NCBI RefSeq assembly: GCF_030936135.1
Contig: NC_082602.1
Location: 4,216,001-4,280,000, forward strand
Length of the DNA stretch: 64,000 nucleotides
DNA from: Gavia stellata
Lineage: Eukaryota; Chordata; Aves; Gaviiformes; Gaviidae
Direction: 5' to 3'
Shown: positions 1 through 9,061 of the stretch, one piece after another
Numbering within the stretch: position 1 is the first letter of the stretch
How the letters are laid out: every line of letters starts with the position of its first letter
Program-made: the position numbers and the translations under genes
The notes under the pieces: generated by a model
The model's input: only the letters and a program-made list of their open reading frames with translations
Databases searched by the model: none
Told to the model about the DNA's origin: nothing

Positions 1-78
1 AGCTACCACAACCTGCGTCTCTCCATCCATGACATCCCCCATGCGCTGTGGAAGAGCAAGCTGCTGGCCAAATACCAG
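1..78 (+). CDS. UNC5B: UNC5B coding exon (partial, UPA region)
   Basis: Frame 1 reads 26 codons from SYHNLRLS to KLLAKYQ. It ends in phase 0 at CAG followed by the donor GTGAGG at 79. The upstream splice border is outside the window. Confidence 0.96.
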
Positions 79-2021
79 GTGAGGGGCCGGTGCAGGGGCA
101 GCTGGGGTCCCAGACCAGGGACATCATCTTCAGCCAGGAACCACCGGCTTGTGAGTTGCCCTGGTCTTGTCTCCAGGAGTGTCCCAAAGGGATGGAGGAG
201 GAAGGGGGATTGTTTTTCATACGGTAGTTCCTGGTGGGGTGCTGTCTGTGGGGTCCTTTCCCATCTCATCCCTGTGAGGTGGCCGGAGGAGGTGGGAATC
301 TCCCAAGGGAGCTGCAGGAGGCTTCGCTAAGCCAATGCTTTGGTGGTCCGCAGGAAATCCCGTTCTATCACATCTGGAGTGGCAGCCAGCGAGCCCTGCA
401 CTGCACCTTCACGCTAGAGAGGTACAGCCAGGCCTCCACCGAGCTCACCTGCAAGATCTGCGTCCGGCAGGTGGAAGGGGAAGGGCAGATCTTCCAGCTC
501 CACATCACACTGGGAGAGGTGAGTGGTGGGGAGGTGGAGGGACAGCAAGGAGTCGCACTCGGGAGCCTCTCTGCGCTGCAACATCTCGCCTCATCCTTCC
601 CCTTGCAGCATGCCAGCTCCTTCGACACCCTCCGCTCCCACCACAGCGGTGCCACCACCACCACCCAGCTGGGACCCTATGCCTTCAAAATCCCCCTTTC
701 CATCCGGCAGAAGATCTGCAACAGCCTGGATGCCCCCAACTCCAGGGGAAATGACTGGAGACTTCTCGCCCAGAAGCTTTCCATGGACCGGTGGGTCTCC
801 CCGTGCTTTGCTTTCACCTCCTGTGCCCTGGGCAGGGGGGCTTTGCTCTGCTCCCTCCCTGCTGCAGTGTATCCAGCTAGGTTATGTCCAGCTATATAGG
901 TCCATCCATAAATACGGATATAGCTATGCATAGTTCATAGAATTATAGAATCATTTAGGTTGGAAAAGACCTTTAAGATCATCAAGTCCAACCGTAAACC
1001 TAACACTGCCAAGTCCACCACTAAACCATGTCCCTAAGCGCTTCATCCACACGTCTTTTAAATACCTCCAGGGATGGTGATTCAACCACCTCCCTGGGCA
1101 GCTTGCTCCAGTGTCTGACAACCCTTTCAGTGAAGAAGTTTTTCCTAATATCCAACCTAAACCTCCCCTGGTGCAACTTGTGGCCGTTCCCTCTCATCCT
1201 ATCACTTGTCACTTGGGAGAAGAGACCAACACCCACCTCTCTACAACCCCCTTGCAGGTAGTTGTAGAGAGCGAGAAGGTCTCCCCTCAGCCTCCTCTTC
1301 TGCAGACTGAACAACCCCAGTTCCCTCAGCTGCTCCTCATCAGACTTGTGCTCCAGACCCCTCACCAGCTTCGTCACCCTTCTCTGGACACGCTCCAGCA
1401 CCTCAATGTCCTTCTTGTAGTGAGGGGCCCAAAACTGAACACAGTATTTGAGGTGCGGCCTCACCAGTGCCGAGTACAGGGGGACGACCACTTCCATATA
1501 TATAGTTATACCCATCTATATCGATGCCTCCCTCTGCGCCACGGTCCTGGGTCTCTTGTCACTTTGAACCGGCCCTTATTTATCTGGGTTCATGCTTGGG
1601 CTGTTCCTGTCTGGGTTCACCTCTGAGGACCGAAGGAAGGGAGGGTAATTTCAGCAAAACAAAGCTTGCATTGCTTTTGCATGAATGCCTGTATCAAAAA
1701 TTGAAGATGATGTCTCAAGGGCTTCAGCATTTGCATTGTGGCATTTCTCTCAGGGTTCACATTGCAAACAGGTTTGCTGCTCAGGCATCTTCCATCCCTC
1801 CATCCCCGAAGGGCACCGTGCCAACCTGGACCTCCTCTCTGCTTCCCCTTCACAGGTATCTGAACTACTTTGCCACCAAAGCCAGCCCCACCGGGGTGCT
1901 CCTGGACTTATGGGAAGCCGAGCACCAAGACGATGGCGATCTCAACACCCTGGCCAGTGCCTTAGAAGAGATGGGCAAGAGCGAGATGCTGGTGGTCATG
2001 GCCACGGAGGGGGATTGCTGA
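1..2021 (+). CDS. UNC5B: UNC5B, netrin receptor, 3' end of gene (last four coding exons)
   Basis: UNC5B is a single-pass netrin receptor for axon repulsion and vessel guidance. It also acts as a dependence receptor whose cytoplasmic death domain promotes apoptosis when netrin is absent. The window opens exactly in frame inside an exon. The coding exons are 1-78, 354-518, 609-790 and 1856-2021, all with GT-AG borders. They encode the last 196 residues (the human protein is about 945 aa). The first two exons and the start of the third lie in the UPA region ([45 protein letters not shown]). The death domain follows, from about [16 protein letters not shown] through [16 protein letters not shown] to EEMGKSEML, and the protein ends in ATEGDC. 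The human ending ATDGDC and the residues above are recalled family knowledge; UNC5A, C and D are less similar. The TGA at 2019-2021 ends the frame. The ectodomain, membrane segment and ZU5 domain lie upstream of the window. Confidence 0.97.
354..518 (+). CDS. UNC5B: UNC5B coding exon (UPA region)
   Basis: The acceptor GTCCGCAG ends at 353 and the donor GTGAGT starts at 519. The 165 nt give 55 codons, phase 0 at both ends, from [11 protein letters not shown] to LHITLGE. The cysteine-containing stretch [16 protein letters not shown] is a strong family match. Confidence 0.97.
609..790 (+). CDS. UNC5B: UNC5B coding exon (end of UPA, start of death domain)
   Basis: The acceptor CCTTGCAG ends at 608 and the donor GTGGGT starts at 791. 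The 182 nt leave a CG that joins the G at 1856 to make Arg. The exon starts with a divergent Ser/His/Thr-rich linker ([19 protein letters not shown]), then runs into the conserved [14 protein letters not shown] and the first death-domain helices. Confidence 0.97.
934..1497 (-). mobile_element. CR1 LINE retrotransposon, 5'-truncated, antisense to UNC5B
   Basis: Read on the minus strand, this stretch has the CR1 3' end: the line GATGATCTTAAAGGTC, then TTTTCCAACCTAAATGATTC, then degenerate ATTCTATG-type terminal repeats ending near 934. Upstream of that lies the last part of the CR1 ORF2 polyprotein. CR1 is the dominant LINE of birds and other sauropsids and is typically 5'-truncated on insertion, as here (about 560 bp kept of about 4.5 kb). 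The long open frame suggests a fairly young copy. The 5' limit is set where protein similarity stops and could be off by some tens of bases. Confidence 0.93.
1021..1497 (-). pseudogene. CR1 ORF2 C-terminal fragment (reverse transcriptase polyprotein remnant)
   Basis: About 158 codons are open on the minus strand down to the TAG at 1021-1023. Recognisable CR1 ORF2 landmarks in order are [40 protein letters not shown] text, [38 protein letters not shown] and a tail ending in RDMV. This is the part after the polymerase core. It has no start of its own, no endonuclease and no RT catalytic block, so it is a dead fragment despite the lack of stop codons or frameshifts. Confidence 0.9.
1856..2021 (+). 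CDS. UNC5B: UNC5B last coding exon (death domain C-terminal half, stop)
   Basis: The acceptor CCCCTTCACAG ends at 1855. The G at 1856 completes the split Arg codon, followed by [20 protein letters not shown], the helix [16 protein letters not shown] and the terminal ATEGDC-stop. Confidence 0.97.
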
Positions 2022-4621
2022 TGATGCTCCCTGCGGCTGGTGGGCCGGGAGGCCGAAATGGGGGGCGAGGGGGAGAACCCTTCCCCGATGGCGGTGGGAG
2101 GCACATTCGTCCCCGGGCAGCGGCTGAGTGAGGAAGGTGGAGGCCGTCGCTTCTCCCTCCCTCCCCGCATCACTGTCAGCCTTAGAGACCCATCCTCAGC
2201 GTTTACAAGCAATTCAAGTGTTACGCAGCATTCCTCCTCCTCCTCCTATTCTCGGCCATCCCCGGGGCAGCAGCCGGCGGCGCTCGCGGTGTGGGGAGGA
2301 ATTAGGGCTTCTCGAGTCGGGATGGGGGCTTTCCTTCTCCTCCTTCTTTTGGGTTCCTTTCCTCCTCCTTTAATAGCATTTCTGCGTTGAAGAGACGAGT
2401 ACAATCTAGGCGAACGGCTTACTTCTGTCAAAAGCTTCAGACAGCTTAATAAGGCAAATAAGAAAGAAAAAAGGAAAAAAAAAAGTTTCTTAGGAAACGC
2501 AAATAATTTATTATCCAGATCTATGGATGAGTCCTTTTTAAAAAAAAAAAAAGAAAAAAAAAAGACAGATTTATAAATCTTTTTTTTGTGCGTGAGAGCA
2601 AGAGCATTGCTGTGGTCGGGCTGGCAGAGAGAGAGATTTAAATGAACACACTTTTGTAGGGAAAAGCGTGCGACCCAAGTCGAGCAAAATGTGTTTACAT
2701 GTCCTGGGACCCCCCGGAGTCCGTAGGGTGAAGTGCCTCTACGTCCCTCTGGTTCAGGGCCAGCTGAGACCCTCCCCAAGATTTTTTCCTTGCAAACTCC
2801 CCTTTCCCGGGCAGCAGTGCCCGGCGGAGCGAGGGGTCCCCCTCCGCCTGCAAGGAGGGATGAGGGATGCTGCCCTGCGTTTAGGGTTCGGAAGGCGGGG
2901 GGCGGGGAGTGCATCCAGATATGGGTATTTTTAATGAATTCTTCCCTGGCATCATTTGGGGGAGCTTTTTAGGATGACTACGCCTTCATTTACATAACTT
3001 CAGTACAAACCAAAGAATTCAGTCCTGGGGTCAAAGGGAGGTGATGAGCAACTTGTGGAAGGGTCTGGGGAGAGCAGAGGGCTGGCGGGCCAGGATGCGG
3101 CGCCTTGCAAACCGCATCGGTCTCAGGTCCATGTCCTCACACCCAGTTTTTGATGCAGTATTTCAGCGGGGATTCGGGGAGGAAGACCTCGGTATCTCCA
3201 AGTTGCAAGCCAGGCTGAGCATTTTCACGCGAGGGATGGCGTCGTAGGCGGTGATGGGGTTTCCATCCTCTCATTGCAGCTCCTTTTTTGACCTGTACTA
3301 GAGTGTTTATAACGATGGAAAAGTTGTGGGATGAACGGAAAGTCATCAAGGGGTAGGCAGGAACGAGGTTCCTCACAAAGGTACGGTGTCTCAATGAAGG
3401 GTAAAAATTTAGATTGCCTGCAATAGAAATAGTTACTCAGCGAGCGCTATATCTTAGAAATTTGTCTGTTTTTAAAAAAATATAGGAAGGAGATGGTAAG
3501 CTCAGGATTAGACTAGATCACACGGCAAGGCTTGTGAATTCTCCATCAGTAGAAGTATTAGGAGCAGGGTCTGAGAGAAGGTCCTGCTTTGGGCTGCGAA
3601 GCCCTGGACCAGCGTCCTGCAGCGTCCTGCAGCACGCTGGGGACCGGAGCAAACTCAGGGAGCCCTGTCACGAGCAAGAGCATCACCTTCACAGGATGGC
3701 TCGGGGGGAGTTTTCAGTATTGCTCGGGCACGGGTTTGATTCCTCTCGGCAGCTCTTGAAGCAGTGATTGAGTTGCGTAGAGCTGCCACTCCCTGTTGTG
3801 TTTTGGGGTCTCTGTGGTTCATTTCTTGTTGGGTTTTCAAGGCTGTGGGAGAAAGGGGACTTTTTTCATTTGTGTTGGGTGGGAAGACTTCTGCTGGGTG
3901 AATTCCTGTGTCACGTAGGAAGGGTTTTATCTATCCTTTAGCTTGCATTTGAGCATCTGATTTCTGAGACCCTGTCTCTGAGCTGAGGGGGAATAAGCAA
4001 ATTTGGAAAGAAATGAAGAATTGATGGATCAAACCGGCTGCTGGCGTTTTATAGGGCTCCTTTCTCAGCGCTGCGGTGCTCTCCGTGAGACAAGATGCTC
4101 TTCTTTCGGGTCGCGTCTGAATCTCTCTCTCGCTGACATTCTCGCTGTGTCTGGTTCACGGATCACTCTGGGCTGGCGTGCGCGCCTGTCCATCCGTCCC
4201 GCCCGCGGGCGCCTCTGCCTCCATCCCCATCCGTCCGTGTTCATCTTCCCCTTCCTTTCGGCGGGCAGCAGCCACCTGGATCCGCTGAGGTGTGTGTTTG
4301 GGGGGGTTCTCCCCATTTTTTAGACCAGGGAACCTGCATCGGGAGCGGGACGGGGGGAGGCAGGGTTTGCCCCCCACCCCAGTCCTCTAAGCACCTACAC
4401 CCATCTCCCATGGGTGCCAGCTCCCAGGAGCCCGCCGCACCTCCCTCCACAACCGGGGGTTTCTCCGGCCGGGTGTTTCGGCGAAGGCAAACCCACGGTC
4501 TGTGTCGTGCTGGCAGTGTCCGTCTCTTGCTCCGCAATCTGTTTCCATATTTATATGTCCGGGGGATGGGCCTGGTGGCATCCTCTAAAACCGCATCTGT
4601 TTATTCTGTAAACTAAAGAAC

Positions 4622-4629
4622 TGTAAATA
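4622..4629 (+). promoter_or_regulatory. Pumilio response element (TGTAAATA) in UNC5B 3'UTR
   Basis: The word TGTAAATA matches the Pumilio/PUF consensus UGUANAUA. It overlaps the first AATAAA of the 3'UTR end, so binding and polyadenylation could interfere. PUF binding at this word is known biology; its use here is inferred. Confidence 0.45.
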
Positions 4630-4696
4630 AAGTTTAGCATTCCTATTGTAACAAATTAATTTTTATGCAATAAATTATATTTCCTAGTCTAATAAA
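4626..4696 (+). terminator. UNC5B: Cluster of three AATAAA polyadenylation signals, end of UNC5B
   Basis: Perfect AATAAA hexamers lie at 4626-4631, 4669-4674 and 4691-4696. The last is followed by a genomic A-run. They sit about 2.6 kb after the stop, the usual place for the end of a long 3'UTR. Confidence 0.75.
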
Positions 4697-4715
4697 AAAA
4701 AAAAAAGAAACAATC

Positions 4716-7690
4716 TGCTCGCTCCTCTCATGTTCATCACTCACCAGCTCCTGCTGGGTTTAGCATCTGCAGGGATTCGGGTCCAGCTCGAGCAGCAGCA
4801 GCAGCATGGGGATCCCTGTGAGCATCCCTCCAACCTGTTTTTGGGTCGGATGCCGCGGGCATGCCAGCACCAGCAGCGGGAAGATGTTGCTGTCGGAGTC
4901 CCTATTGGAGGTAAGCTGTAGAGATTGATTTATGGTTTGTTTTGGACTCGCATGGGTAATCACAAGGCGGGAGACTAGCGCTGCAACGGTGTCTCGTGGG
5001 CTAAGCCATCATCTCAAGCGGTTAATTTCCTTCCCTGAGGGATATCCGCCAGCCCTGCAGAAAGCAATGCCCCTTCCAGCAAGGACCAGGACCGGGGTGC
5101 CTCATTTGGGAGGGGAGAAAGGGAGCACGGAGCTGCAATCCGCAACTTGGGCATCCCTGTCCTCCAACCCCTGCCTCCTCACCCCATCCCTCGCTTTGGG
5201 ACCACCTCTGCCACGCCGCTCCCCTGCTTCGTTCCCATTGCTCCGGCTCTGTCAGAGCAAACAAAGCCAGAAGGGTTTGCAGGGCGAGGGGAGGGTCCCG
5301 CTGCCCCTGCCCACCCTGCCTGGGCCACTCGCCTCGCCCAGCTCATGGGGACAAGGTGCCACCAGGAGATTGCAACGTTGTCCCTGCTGCGGGCAGGCGT
5401 GGGGATTCCGTGACCAGAGAAAGAAAAGGGGAAAAAAGTGCTGCCCTGCCCTGTCACCGCTGCAATTATAAGGTAGCCATGCAAAGGTCCCAAACCCTCC
5501 CTGCTGGGCTTTCCAGCTCCAAGTACGATGCTGAGGCAGATACCTTCTCAGAAGTGCTAACCTTTTTCTTTCCTCTGCATATTAATTCCTTTAACCTCAG
5601 TCTCCCAAGTTGCTTCCTCTGGGCACCTTTTGCACTAACCCGTCTTTCCAAGGGCCCAAACCTGTGGATAGCTTTGACCAACTGGTGACTGATTTCATCT
5701 GATATTCTCCTATTGAAATACTCAGCTCGCTCATTCCCCTTAAAATTAAGCTGGCCCAAATCTTCTCTGCAGTTGATATATTGAATTCAGTCCCCATGAC
5801 AGGTTCAAAAGTGACTGCCGTGCCATCGCTAAGTGTTGACAGATTTATTCTGCCAGAGAGGCGATGCCCGGAAGCATCGGAGCAGCCCAGGGTCTTTTTG
5901 ACTTTTCCATTGTGTGTTTAGGAAATTTCCTTTGGGTCAGTCCCGCTGGATTTTACAGTTCACTTGCCATGAGCTGCTCCGTACAGCAGCAAGCTGTACC
6001 GAGGGGTGGGGGAAGCTGCTCTGTACGTCCCGGTTAACATATTTCAATCTCTTAACCATTACTTAATGTGCCCTTTGCTCTGTTATGCCTCCAGCGCAGT
6101 GAGAGCAAGCAGCGCTATGGGATGCCTGGTATTCCTTTGGGATAACCATGAAACCCTCTCTGCTCTGCCATAGCTCGCCTTGCTTTCAAACCAGTGCTGG
6201 CCCTGTATGTGGGGCTGGGGAGGAGGGGAAGCAGCCCGAACCCCGCTTTGAGCATAGGGGTGTCCCTAAAATCTGCCCTGAGCCCATGTGGGGGTCTGCA
6301 TTGTGGAAGGTCTCTCGAGTGTGGGTAATACTGACTCGAGGGGCCGTCGTGGCTTCGGTTAAGCGTGGACTGGCTTTGTTTCCCCTGCTTGGCTGTCACG
6401 GTCCCTTGTGCTGATGTGGTCCAAGGCTCTTCTCCAGCAGTGGTTTTTTTGACATGATAGACAGCAGCAGGTCAGAAATATCAGGCGAATCCCTCTGAGC
6501 TGATGGGTCACTGACTCGGATAGGCTGTGCCATCTCCCCAGGTGCTTTCTCAGCCTAGCATGTCAATGCGGATGAAAATCCCAAGGAGAAAACTCTGGAG
6601 AGAAACCCACGTGCTCCTCTAAAGCCTTTCCATTTCAGCACGTCGCCGGTGGGCTGGTCGCGTGCTTCGGCTTGTTTGCTCGCGAAAGAGAAAGAAAAAA
6701 AATAGAGCGTGCATGTGTCTTGGGCTATTTTGACATCTGGGTGGCCAAGGCCATCTGATCTGCTGGCCTGGAAGGCTCAGGGAGGCTGGAGATGTGCGGT
6801 GGCTGGCCCTGGCTCCCAGGCGGTGGCCAGCTGTGTGCGTGCTGGTGCTGCCGGGAGATGAGGTGTCTGAGTCCGTCTGCATTCGTCCCCCAGGCAGTTG
6901 TACATGGGAAAAAAATCCAGACTAGAGCATCTCGGGGCCTTCTGCAAAAAATGGAGACTATTTTGTTTTGGTGAAGAAAGGCTGGATACACGTGCAACGG
7001 AGGAAAAAGCAAGTAAAAGATCCAGGTTGGTTATAATTGCTTTAGCTGTTGGAGATGGGGAAGGCTAAAGGCAAAGAGCTGGCAACAGCAAACATAAGAT
7101 GCAAGACTCCACTAACTGCCAACACAAATGCAAACAAATCGGCAAAGCATGTCTGATTGTAGCGGGGTTACAGAAAAGCTGGGGCCCCACCAGTTTATCC
7201 TTCTCCCGTGGCTGCCCATGTGCCAAGGAGCCAAACCCATCTTTGGGGAAGGAAAAAGGGAAAGAAGAGTGGGGGAAAGGAAGAAGGCTGATGATCTTCT
7301 CCTTCATGGTCCCATGGTGCCCTCAAGGTGAGTGTTAAAGTGTAGTTTGGAGGAAACGTAGGACTCTACAGTGACATTCATCCTAATGGGGCATTGCAGG
7401 AAGCGAAGCGAGCAAAGGAGAAGCTCGTGTCCCAGCTCTGGTAAGGGGTCCCTCATCCTTCCCAGAAGATGCTCCTCACTCCCAGCCCTCACATCCTCAG
7501 TGGTGGACGATGCACTCACGCTTCCATGACTTCCACCAAAAACCAAGCCGGGGGGGGGAAGCTTTAAAGCTTTTGTTATCCCCACGCCATACGCCAGGCC
7601 GTGAGTAACACCGATTTTTAAGAGAGCGCTCCCAATTTAAAACCGTGTGGTCCCCAGTGCTGCTTGTGTATCTACAGACGGTCAGATGGG
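4716..7690. other. Intergenic spacer between UNC5B and SLC29A3
   Basis: About 3 kb with no recognised exon, RNA gene or transposon. It holds a short (AGC)5 run at 4791-4806 and otherwise mixed-composition DNA. Open frames here are short and match nothing I know. Confidence 0.7.
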
Positions 7691-7696
7691 GTAAAT

Positions 7697-7803
7697 AATT
7701 AAAAAAAAGGGGGGGAAGGGGAAATAAAGGGGGGGGCGTGGAGAATAAAGGGGGAAGGGGAAAAAAGAGGGGGTGTCGAAAAAAGGGGGGGGAAGGGGGG
7801 GGA
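7697..7803 (+). repeat. Polypurine (A/G-run) tract upstream of SLC29A3
   Basis: About 107 bp is almost entirely purine on the + strand, made of alternating runs of 4-8 A and 4-8 G with few pyrimidines. It abuts the CpG island. Such tracts can form triplexes or G-quadruplexes; that is inference. Confidence 0.85.
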
Positions 7804-7805
7804 TT

Positions 7806-8036
7806 TGTTGTAGGCCGCGGGAGCCGGGGGCTGCCGTGGAGGCCGTGCCCGGGTGCCGCCGCGCTGCGCCGCCCCGCGCCTCCCTTCCGCTCCGCGCAGC
7901 ACCGCCCGCGGGGCCGGGCCGGGGCCGGGGCCGGGGCCGGGGCCGGGGCGGGCCGGGGCCACCCCCGGCGGGGCGGGGCGGAGCGGGGCAGCCCGGCACG
8001 GCGGGGAAGGAGCCGGCGGGGCCGTGAGGCGCCCCA
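7806..8036 (+). promoter_or_regulatory. SLC29A3: SLC29A3 CpG-island promoter and noncoding exon 1
   Basis: A sharply bounded GC-rich block is dense in CpG, with GC boxes (GGGGCGGGGCGG near 7970-7982) and no TATA box. It ends at a strong donor, CCCCA|GTAAGTGC, with the intron starting at 8037. No ATG opens a long frame into the next exon, so exon 1 is called noncoding, as in other vertebrate SLC29A3 genes. The transcription start within the block cannot be placed. Confidence 0.75.
7910..7960 (+). repeat. GGGGCC hexanucleotide repeat in SLC29A3 CpG island
   Basis: Four perfect GGGGCC units at 7921-7944 are flanked by shortened or altered units (GGGCC at 7910-7920, GGGGCG and GGGGCC to 7960). 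The repeat lies 76-127 bp before the exon 1 donor, so it is either in the promoter or in the 5'UTR. Confidence 0.9.
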
Positions 8037-8800
8037 GTAAGTGCTGAGGGGGGTGTGGGGGACGCGGGCTGGAGGGCGGGCTGCCTGCAGGGATGCGTGG
8101 AGGGATGCGGCGCTTCCCCCTCCTGAAATGGAAGGCTTTTTGCAAAACCCCCGATTTCCGGCATTTCCCTCTCCCCCTGCGCTTGGCTCGGCCCTGCCCC
8201 GGAGCCGCTGGGGAGGGTTTCCAAGCCTGACGCTGCCGCCGTCGTTGGCGAGCCCTTTCGCAAAGCCCAGTACGGGCTTAACGCGCCCCTGGCAAAGCCC
8301 GCCGGTCTGGCCTTACTTTACAAGTCGTTTGTCCAAAGCCCGATGATGTTACGCTGCTTTGTGAGTCATTTTTGCAAAGCCTTGGTGATGTGTTAGTTTA
8401 CAAGCCGGTCTGCGAAGCCTGGTGGTGTTGCGTTAGTTTACAACTCATTTTAGGAAGGCTGCTGGTGTTATACTGGTTGACAGGTCGCTCGGCGAAGCCT
8501 GACGGCGTTGTTAGTTTACAAGCTGTTAATCTTTTCTGGAGCCTTGTACCTGCTGCGCTTTCCTGCTTTTGCAAGGCCAAGGGGACGGGTTAATTATTAG
8601 TTACGGACAGAAACACGGGTGCTGCCACGGCGGAGCCCTCTCCCACGCCTTTCGGGGAGCCGGCTGTCCCCGTGCCGAGCCGGTTCAGCTCACTCATCCG
8701 GCATTTGCTGGGTGACGGTGGGGCAAAGGAGGAGGGAGCCGCGCACAGCGGCTTGCGAGCAACAGTTTGCACCCCTCACGTGGTAGCATCTTTTTTGCAG
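8037..8800 (+). other. SLC29A3: SLC29A3 intron 1
   Basis: This GT-AG intron of 764 bp runs from donor GTAAGTGC to acceptor TCTTTTTTGCAG. It is GC-rich in its first part and then holds a minisatellite of roughly 40-bp units (separate entry). Confidence 0.8.
8317..8514 (+). repeat. Degenerate ~40-bp minisatellite in SLC29A3 intron 1
   Basis: Five units start at 8317, 8358, 8397, 8437 and 8477, with lengths 41, 39, 40, 40 and 38. Each begins with a TTTACAAG-like word, has a GCAAAGCC/GCGAAGCC word about 17 bases in, and ends in GGTGTTG..TTAG-like text. Weaker copies of the GCAAAGCC word at about 8260 and 8292 and near 8538 suggest the array once reached further both ways. Confidence 0.85.
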
Positions 8801-9061
8801 CGTGCCAGCGCCATGCACCCGGCAGCCGACAGCTTTCCCCCGGACGAGGAGCCCCTGATCGAGGAGCCCTTGGTGAACAGATACAGCCGGCAAAAGCCAA
8901 GCGACCGCTTACACGGGGCCTATGTTATTTTTTTCCTCCTGGGCATCGGGTCTCTGCTGCCCTGGAATTTTTTCATCACGGCAAAGCACTACTGGATGTA
9001 CAAGCTGCAAAACTGCTCGGATCAGGCAGGACAGGCAGGACAGGCAGCGTCCGATCTGCGG
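8801..9061 (+). CDS. SLC29A3: SLC29A3 exon 2 (start codon, N-tail, TM1)
   Basis: The acceptor ends at 8800. Twelve nt of 5'UTR precede the ATG at 8813. The exon ends at 9061 before donor GTGAGT, after exactly 83 codons. It holds the DEEPLI signal, TM1 and the start of the first lumenal loop. Confidence 0.96.

Larger units (their letters stand above)
791..1855 (+). other. UNC5B: UNC5B last intron, carrying an antisense CR1 LINE
   Basis: This GT-AG intron of 1,065 bp is filled for more than half its length by the CR1 copy described separately. The sequence on either side of the insertion is AT-rich (TATATAG-type words at about 893-925 and 1494-1518). Nothing else is recognised in it. Confidence 0.85.
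2022..4715 (+). other. UNC5B: UNC5B 3' untranslated region
   Basis: About 2.7 kb without a conserved frame runs from the UNC5B stop to the cluster of AATAAA signals at 4626-4696. It contains A-rich runs at about 2,464-2,565, a GC-rich island at about 4,180-4,470, and a Pumilio-type word at 4622-4629. The exact cleavage site cannot be seen; about 4,690-4,715 is inferred from the last signals. Whether the whole stretch is one exon is also inferred. Confidence 0.75.

Noticed and set aside
3601..3640. A short direct repeat of AGCGTCCTGC (two copies) in the UNC5B 3'UTR.
   Set aside because: Two 10-bp copies are too few to mean much.
7682..8263. Minus-strand proline/arginine-rich open frames over the SLC29A3 promoter.
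   Set aside because: They arise from CpG-island and GGGGCC-repeat composition. No splice structure or family resemblance supports them.
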